DNA from: an uncultured Prevotellaceae bacterium
GTDB taxonomy: Bacteria > Bacteroidota > Bacteroidia > Bacteroidales > Bacteroidaceae
Length of the DNA stretch: 64,000 nucleotides
Assembly (NCBI GenBank): GCA_902776935.1
Contig: CACYRS010000007.1
Span: forward strand, 1-64,000
Reading direction: 5' to 3'
Position 1 is the first letter of the stretch; every line of letters starts with the position of its first letter. Shown here piece after piece: positions 60,511 through 64,000 of this stretch. The notes beneath the pieces are model-generated. The model was not told the origin of the DNA. It worked only from the letters and a program-made list of their open reading frames with translations, and ran no database searches. A program made the position numbers and the translations under genes.

Positions 60511-61155
60511 ATGAGAAATTATATTATAGCCGACAATCAGGAACTGACGCGATTCGCGTTAGAGAGCCTGCTTCAGAAAGACGAGGGAAACGTAGTGTAT
60601 CGTGCTTTCGACAAAGCCAGACTCGTAGAACTGCTAAAGGAGAACGAGAGCGCAGTTGTGTTGCTCGACTACACCCTATTCGACTTTGCCGACGAAGATC
60701 AGCTCCTGATTATAGCTGAACGTTTCAGTCTGTCGCAATGGATTCTTATCAGCGACGATCTTACACCACAGTTCATACGACGTGTGGTCTATTCATCGCA
60801 CCAATTCAGTGTGGTATATAAAGACGGCCCCTTGAGTGAGCTTCGCGAGGCTCTCAGCGCTGTCAACCGCCATACACGCTATCTCAGCCAGCGAGCTCTC
60901 GAGAGTATCATCACACAGCAACAGCAAGATGAAGAAGCACCAAGCATCCTGACGACAACAGAGATGGAGATAGTAAAGGGCATAGCACTGGGTAAGACTA
61001 CCAAGGAGATTGCTGCCGAGCGTTTCTCCAGCATCCATACAGTGACTACCCACAGGAAAAACATCTTCCGCAAACTGGGTATCAACACAGCACACGAAGC
61101 GGTAAAATACGCGCTCCGAGCGGGGTTGATTGATCCGTCGGAATTCTACATCTAA
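60511..61155 (+). CDS. NarL/LuxR-type response regulator
   Basis: 214 residues. The N-terminal receiver-like domain has an acidic residue pair weaker than usual (IIADNQEL has a single Asp at residue 8) and a candidate phosphoacceptor Asp in VVLLDYTLFDFAD (about 53). The C-terminal LuxR helix-turn-helix is typical: LTTTEMEIVKGIALGKTTKEIAAERFSSIHTVTTHRKNIFRKLG. No sensor kinase gene is adjacent, so it is an orphan. It sits between sulfur-metabolism genes (metY before it, MetB-like and SufS convergent after it), which makes a role in controlling them a fair guess only. Confidence 0.88.
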   Translation: MRNYIIADNQELTRFALESLLQKDEGNVVYRAFDKARLVELLKENESAVVLLDYTLFDFADEDQLLIIAERFSLSQWILISDDLTPQFIRRVVYSSHQFSVVYKDGPLSELREALSAVNRHTRYLSQRALESIITQQQQDEEAPSILTTTEMEIVKGIALGKTTKEIAAERFSSIHTVTTHRKNIFRKLGINTAHEAVKYALRAGLIDPSEFYI

Positions 61156-61156
61156 C

Positions 61157-61187
61157 AAAAAGTGAAGAGTTGCCTCTTCACTTTTTT
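61157..61187. terminator. bidirectional terminator
   Basis: AAAAAGTGAAGAG (61157-61169), loop TTGC, CTCTTCACTTTTTT (61174-61187). It serves the LuxR gene and the convergent MetB-like gene. Confidence 0.9.
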
Positions 61188-62418
61188 ATTTCACAGCCTG
61201 CTTGATATCTTCCAGAAGGTCTTCTCCGGCCTCAAGACCAATGCTGAGGCGTACTGTGGTGTCTGGGACAGACATCTCGGCACATTGCTCAGGGGTGAAG
61301 AGACCGAAGATCGTCGAGGCAGGATGTATAGCCAGCGACTTACGGTCGAAGAGGTTTGTAGCGCGACGAATCACCTGCAACTTATCAATGAATGCCCAAG
61401 CGGCTTCCTTCGATTCGAGGTCGATGGTAAAAACTGCACCTGGTAACGGACCGAATTGTGCCTTCGACAATTCATAGAAAGGATTATCCTCCAAGCCTGT
61501 ATAGTTCACACGTTTGATTTCGGGTAGCGCTTGACATTGTTTGGCAAGCCATAGTGTGGTCTCTGCTTGGCGACGGAAACGGATGTCGAGTGTGTCAAGT
61601 CCGAGCGTCTCCATATAGGCCACCTGCGGTGTCATCAGCGAACCGAGATTCGTCACTAATTCTGTCTTTACACGCGCCGTAAATGCCAGTTTCGTTCCTA
61701 CTTTCTTTGTTCGGCTCTGCAAGGCTGGGGAGGGCGACTGCGACCAGTCGAACCGTCCGTAGTCGATGAGCAGACCGCCGAGACCTGTGCCACCACCAGA
61801 GATATACTTTGTGCTGGACACCACCTCGATATCCACACCGAAATCTCCGGCATGGAAGGCAGGGAACGGCACGATGGTCGTGTCGGCTATCAGGGGCACA
61901 CCCTTGGAATGGGCTATCTCCGACAGCTGGCGGATGTCAGCCACGAACAGCTGCGGATTGGTGATGATCTCGAAGAACAGTGCGGCGGTTTTATCGTCAA
62001 TCTGTGCCTCCACCTCCTCGGGCTTCGTGAAGTCTACGAATCGCGGTTCCACTCCGAAACTACCCAACGTGTCGCGAATCAGCGAGACGCTGTTGCCAAA
62101 CAGATGCTTCGAGGCTACGATATTCAGGCCTGCTGCACTCACCGCTGTCAGGGCATAGTGGATAGCCGCCATACCCGTGTTCAGTGCCGTCACGCTGGTA
62201 GCCCCAGTAATCTGTCGCACGCGCTCCTCCAAATATGTGGTCGTGGGGTTGGCGATACGGGCATACGACGGGTCCATCGAGCGACCGCAGAAGGCATCGT
62301 TCATCGCCTTGGCCGAGGGGAACTCGAACGCCGCTGTGAGATACACCGGCATCGAGAGGGCCCCATAGGCGTCAGGCTTCTGATACTTTGTGGTTAATAC
62401 TTTCGTTTCGTATTGCAC
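61186..62418 (-). CDS. Cys/Met-metabolism PLP enzyme (cystathionine gamma-synthase / gamma-lyase-like)
   Basis: 410 residues. The PLP lysine is in EVVSSTKYISGGGTG (about 206) and the cofactor Asp in LIADTTIVPFP. The YARIANPTTTYLEERV start and the STIFGLFTPEQ end belong to the trans-sulfuration enzyme family. Several signature positions are unusual: HAGDFGVDIEVVSSTKY replaces the common ADIVVHSATKY block. The exact reaction (cystathionine synthesis, sulfhydrylation or gamma-elimination) cannot be told. It lies 36 bases downstream of the cysteine desulfurase and should be in its operon. Confidence 0.85.
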   Translation of the reverse strand: MQYETKVLTTKYQKPDAYGALSMPVYLTAAFEFPSAKAMNDAFCGRSMDPSYARIANPTTTYLEERVRQITGATSVTALNTGMAAIHYALTAVSAAGLNIVASKHLFGNSVSLIRDTLGSFGVEPRFVDFTKPEEVEAQIDDKTAALFFEIITNPQLFVADIRQLSEIAHSKGVPLIADTTIVPFPAFHAGDFGVDIEVVSSTKYISGGGTGLGGLLIDYGRFDWSQSPSPALQSRTKKVGTKLAFTARVKTELVTNLGSLMTPQVAYMETLGLDTLDIRFRRQAETTLWLAKQCQALPEIKRVNYTGLEDNPFYELSKAQFGPLPGAVFTIDLESKEAAWAFIDKLQVIRRATNLFDRKSLAIHPASTIFGLFTPEQCAEMSVPDTTVRLSIGLEAGEDLLEDIKQAVK

Positions 62419-62454
62419 GGTTTTTTATTTGACTTTTGACCATTTACAATTTGA

Positions 62455-63999
62455 CTATTTGCTTCGCTGGCCCACAATCTTGCGGATGGCAACGACCAGT
62501 TTATCCACATCCTCGCGGGTGTTGTAGAGGGCGAAGGTGGGACGGACACTCATCTCGTAGCCGAGAGCTCGGAGGGCGGGCTGAGCGCAGTGGTGACCAG
62601 CACGCACTGCGATGCCCTCCTTATCTAATAACGTACCAGTTTCGGGAACGGGAATGCCGTCGAGTACGAAGCTCACCACCGACACGCGATTCTTGGGATT
62701 GCCGATGAGCGTGAGACCCTTGATCTGAGCCAGTTGCTCGCGGGCATATTCCGTCAGTTTGTGCTCATGTGCCTCGATGTTGCGGATACCGAGATGGCTC
62801 ACGTAGTCGAGGGCGGCACCGAGTCCGATGGCGTCGGCCACGTTGGGCGTACCAGCCTCGAAGCGAGCAGGCGGCACATTATACTCCGTGCGCTCGATGG
62901 TCACGTCCTTGATCATGTTGCCACCACCCTGCCAGGGCTGCATCTTGTCGAGCAGGTCCTTACGACCATAGACCACACCGATGCCGTTGGGGCCGTAGAT
63001 TTTGTGGCCTGAGAAGACGAAGAAGTCGGCACCTAGCTGTTGCACATCGACAGGCGTGTGAGCGATGGACTGTGCACCGTCAATCAGCACGGGGATGTTG
63101 TGCCCGTGGGCGATGTCGATGATACGCTTCACATCGTTGATGGTACCGAAAGTATTGTTCACATGTCCCACGCTGACGAAGCGCGTGCGGGGCGTAATAA
63201 GTCGCTCGAACTCGCTCAGGATGAGGTCGCCGTTCTTATCCGTGGGGATGGCCTTCAGCGTGGCACCCTTCTCGAGGGCCACCTGCTGCCAAGGCACGAT
63301 GTTGGCGTGATGGTCGAGTTCGCTGACGATGACCTCATCGCCTGGTGTCAGGAACTGCCGGCCGTAGGTCTGCGCCACGAGGTTGATACCCTCGGTGGTG
63401 CCGCGCACGAAGATGATCTCCTCGCTGGTAGCGGCATTGATGAAGCGCTGCACCTTCTCACGGGCCTCTTCGTAGGCATCCGTAGCGCGAGCAGCCAACG
63501 TGTGGGCACCGCGGTGGATGTTGCTATTATAGTTTTTATAATAGTCGCTGATCTTGTCGATGACCTGAATCGGCTTCTGCGTGGTGGCGCCGTTGTCGAG
63601 CCATACGAGGTCGTGGCCGTTCACCTTTTGATGGAGCACGGGGAAGTCCTTCTTGATCTCCTCCGAATTCAGCGTGTCCACTTCCTCATAGTGCAGGTCG
63701 CGCAGCTTCTGCGTCTCAGGAATACCGATGCCGAAGCCGTTGTCCTGAGGCACAGCCTTCACCGCACCGCGCGAATCGTCAGGATCGCCGAAGTACGGTA
63801 GGTCGGCATAGCCGCTTCCGCCACCCAGCAGTTGCTTGAAGCCCGCCTCCAGCGCCGTGAGGTTCAGGGCCTCATCAGGCAGCACACTCTGACGAGCCTC
63901 CCTGGCCTCCTCGGGGCAATATCGCTGGGCGACTTCTCGAAGCAGCGCAAAGCCTGGGTCTTCGATGCCGTAGCCGTTAATATTCTGGATATCTACCAT
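62455..63999 (-). CDS. sufS: cysteine desulfurase SufS with N-terminal extension (encapsulin-cargo type), reaching the window edge
   Basis: 514 residues are visible from an ATG at 63999; the frame may continue beyond the window. From about residue 108 it is a normal SufS: EEIKKDFPVLHQKVNGHDLVWLD, SGHKIYGPNGIGVVYG with the PLP Lys, and the active Cys in VRAGHHCAQPALRALG. It transfers sulfur from cysteine to acceptors. The first 107 residues are extra: GIEDPGFALLREVAQRY, LNLTALEAGFKQLLGGGSGY and other low-complexity, probably flexible sequence. Such an extension characterises the family 2A encapsulin cargo desulfurases. The shell gene, if present, would be to the right. Confidence 0.85.
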   Translation of the reverse strand: MVDIQNINGYGIEDPGFALLREVAQRYCPEEAREARQSVLPDEALNLTALEAGFKQLLGGGSGYADLPYFGDPDDSRGAVKAVPQDNGFGIGIPETQKLRDLHYEEVDTLNSEEIKKDFPVLHQKVNGHDLVWLDNGATTQKPIQVIDKISDYYKNYNSNIHRGAHTLAARATDAYEEAREKVQRFINAATSEEIIFVRGTTEGINLVAQTYGRQFLTPGDEVIVSELDHHANIVPWQQVALEKGATLKAIPTDKNGDLILSEFERLITPRTRFVSVGHVNNTFGTINDVKRIIDIAHGHNIPVLIDGAQSIAHTPVDVQQLGADFFVFSGHKIYGPNGIGVVYGRKDLLDKMQPWQGGGNMIKDVTIERTEYNVPPARFEAGTPNVADAIGLGAALDYVSHLGIRNIEAHEHKLTEYAREQLAQIKGLTLIGNPKNRVSVVSFVLDGIPVPETGTLLDKEGIAVRAGHHCAQPALRALGYEMSVRPTFALYNTREDVDKLVVAIRKIVGQRSK

Positions 64000-64000
64000 T

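Noticed and set aside
61852-62397. 181-codon plus-strand frame opposite the MetB-like gene
   Set aside because: Shadow of the PLP enzyme; no recognisable protein features.
63040-63801. 253-codon open frame on the plus strand opposite sufS
   Set aside because: It is antisense to a clear SufS protein, has no promoter or ribosome binding site and the composition is that of a shadow frame in a GC-richer gene.

Overview
Kind of organism. The window is from a Bacteroidales bacterium, most likely Prevotella or a close relative. The evidence is two RagA/SusC plus RagB/SusD outer-membrane uptake pairs, a TamL-type lipoprotein, a smalltalk miniprotein, DUF4827 and DUF3160 lipoproteins, and the Bacteroidetes promoter signature (TTTG, about 20 bases, TAnnTTTG) in front of most transcription units. 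Most of the window is ordinary chromosomal core. I see no phage, transposon, integron or CRISPR array.

Layout. 1-4.8 kb: smalltalk miniprotein, Nudix hydrolase, iron-type alcohol dehydrogenase (minus), tRNA-Ser, mutS2. 4.9-9.1 kb: small lytic transglycosylase with a structured leader, initiator tRNA-Met, TetR regulator, fabG, RluA-type pseudouridine synthase, tandem deoxynucleoside kinases. 9.1-12.9 kb: overlapping three-gene envelope operon (unknown secreted protein, DUF3160 lipoprotein, CapA-like). 12.9-20.1 kb: tamB-tamL. 20.2-26.9 kb: sugar-nucleotidyltransferase-like protein, NrnA-like DHH phosphoesterase, DUF4827 lipoprotein, glmM, SulP transporter (minus), amphipathic-repeat lipoprotein. 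27-31.4 kb: LytS/LytTR two-component pair, greA (minus), glmS. 31.4-38.1 kb: complete tryptophan operon trpBEGDCFA behind a leader peptide with three consecutive Trp codons and an attenuator. 38.1-41 kb: a dicarboxylate symporter pseudogene with two lesions, tcdA, an SDR oxidoreductase.

41-58.8 kb holds two successive minus-strand operons. Operon B (promoter near 58.8 kb) reads M14 carboxypeptidase, SusC, SusD. Operon A (promoter near 51.4 kb) reads periplasmic-binding-like protein, SusC, SusD, TlpA-like thioredoxin, S9 peptidase, M20 amidohydrolase. Both look like RagAB-style peptide import plus degradation systems. Both start with the same duplicated promoter and leader, which carries a small Met/Cys-rich open frame (E-C-C-C-C-C in A, E-C-Y-C in B) running into the first gene. 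The two small frames differ by indels of 6, 3 and 3 nucleotides only, so reading frame is kept. I think this paired leader is the best candidate here for an undescribed system: a cysteine-sensing leader peptide controlling peptide scavenging.

59-64 kb fits that sulfur theme: metY, a LuxR-type regulator, and on the minus strand a cysteine desulfurase with a roughly 107-residue N-terminal extension (the architecture of family 2A encapsulin cargo enzymes) followed by a MetB-like PLP enzyme. The desulfurase reaches the right edge, so its upstream partners, including any encapsulin shell gene, are not visible.
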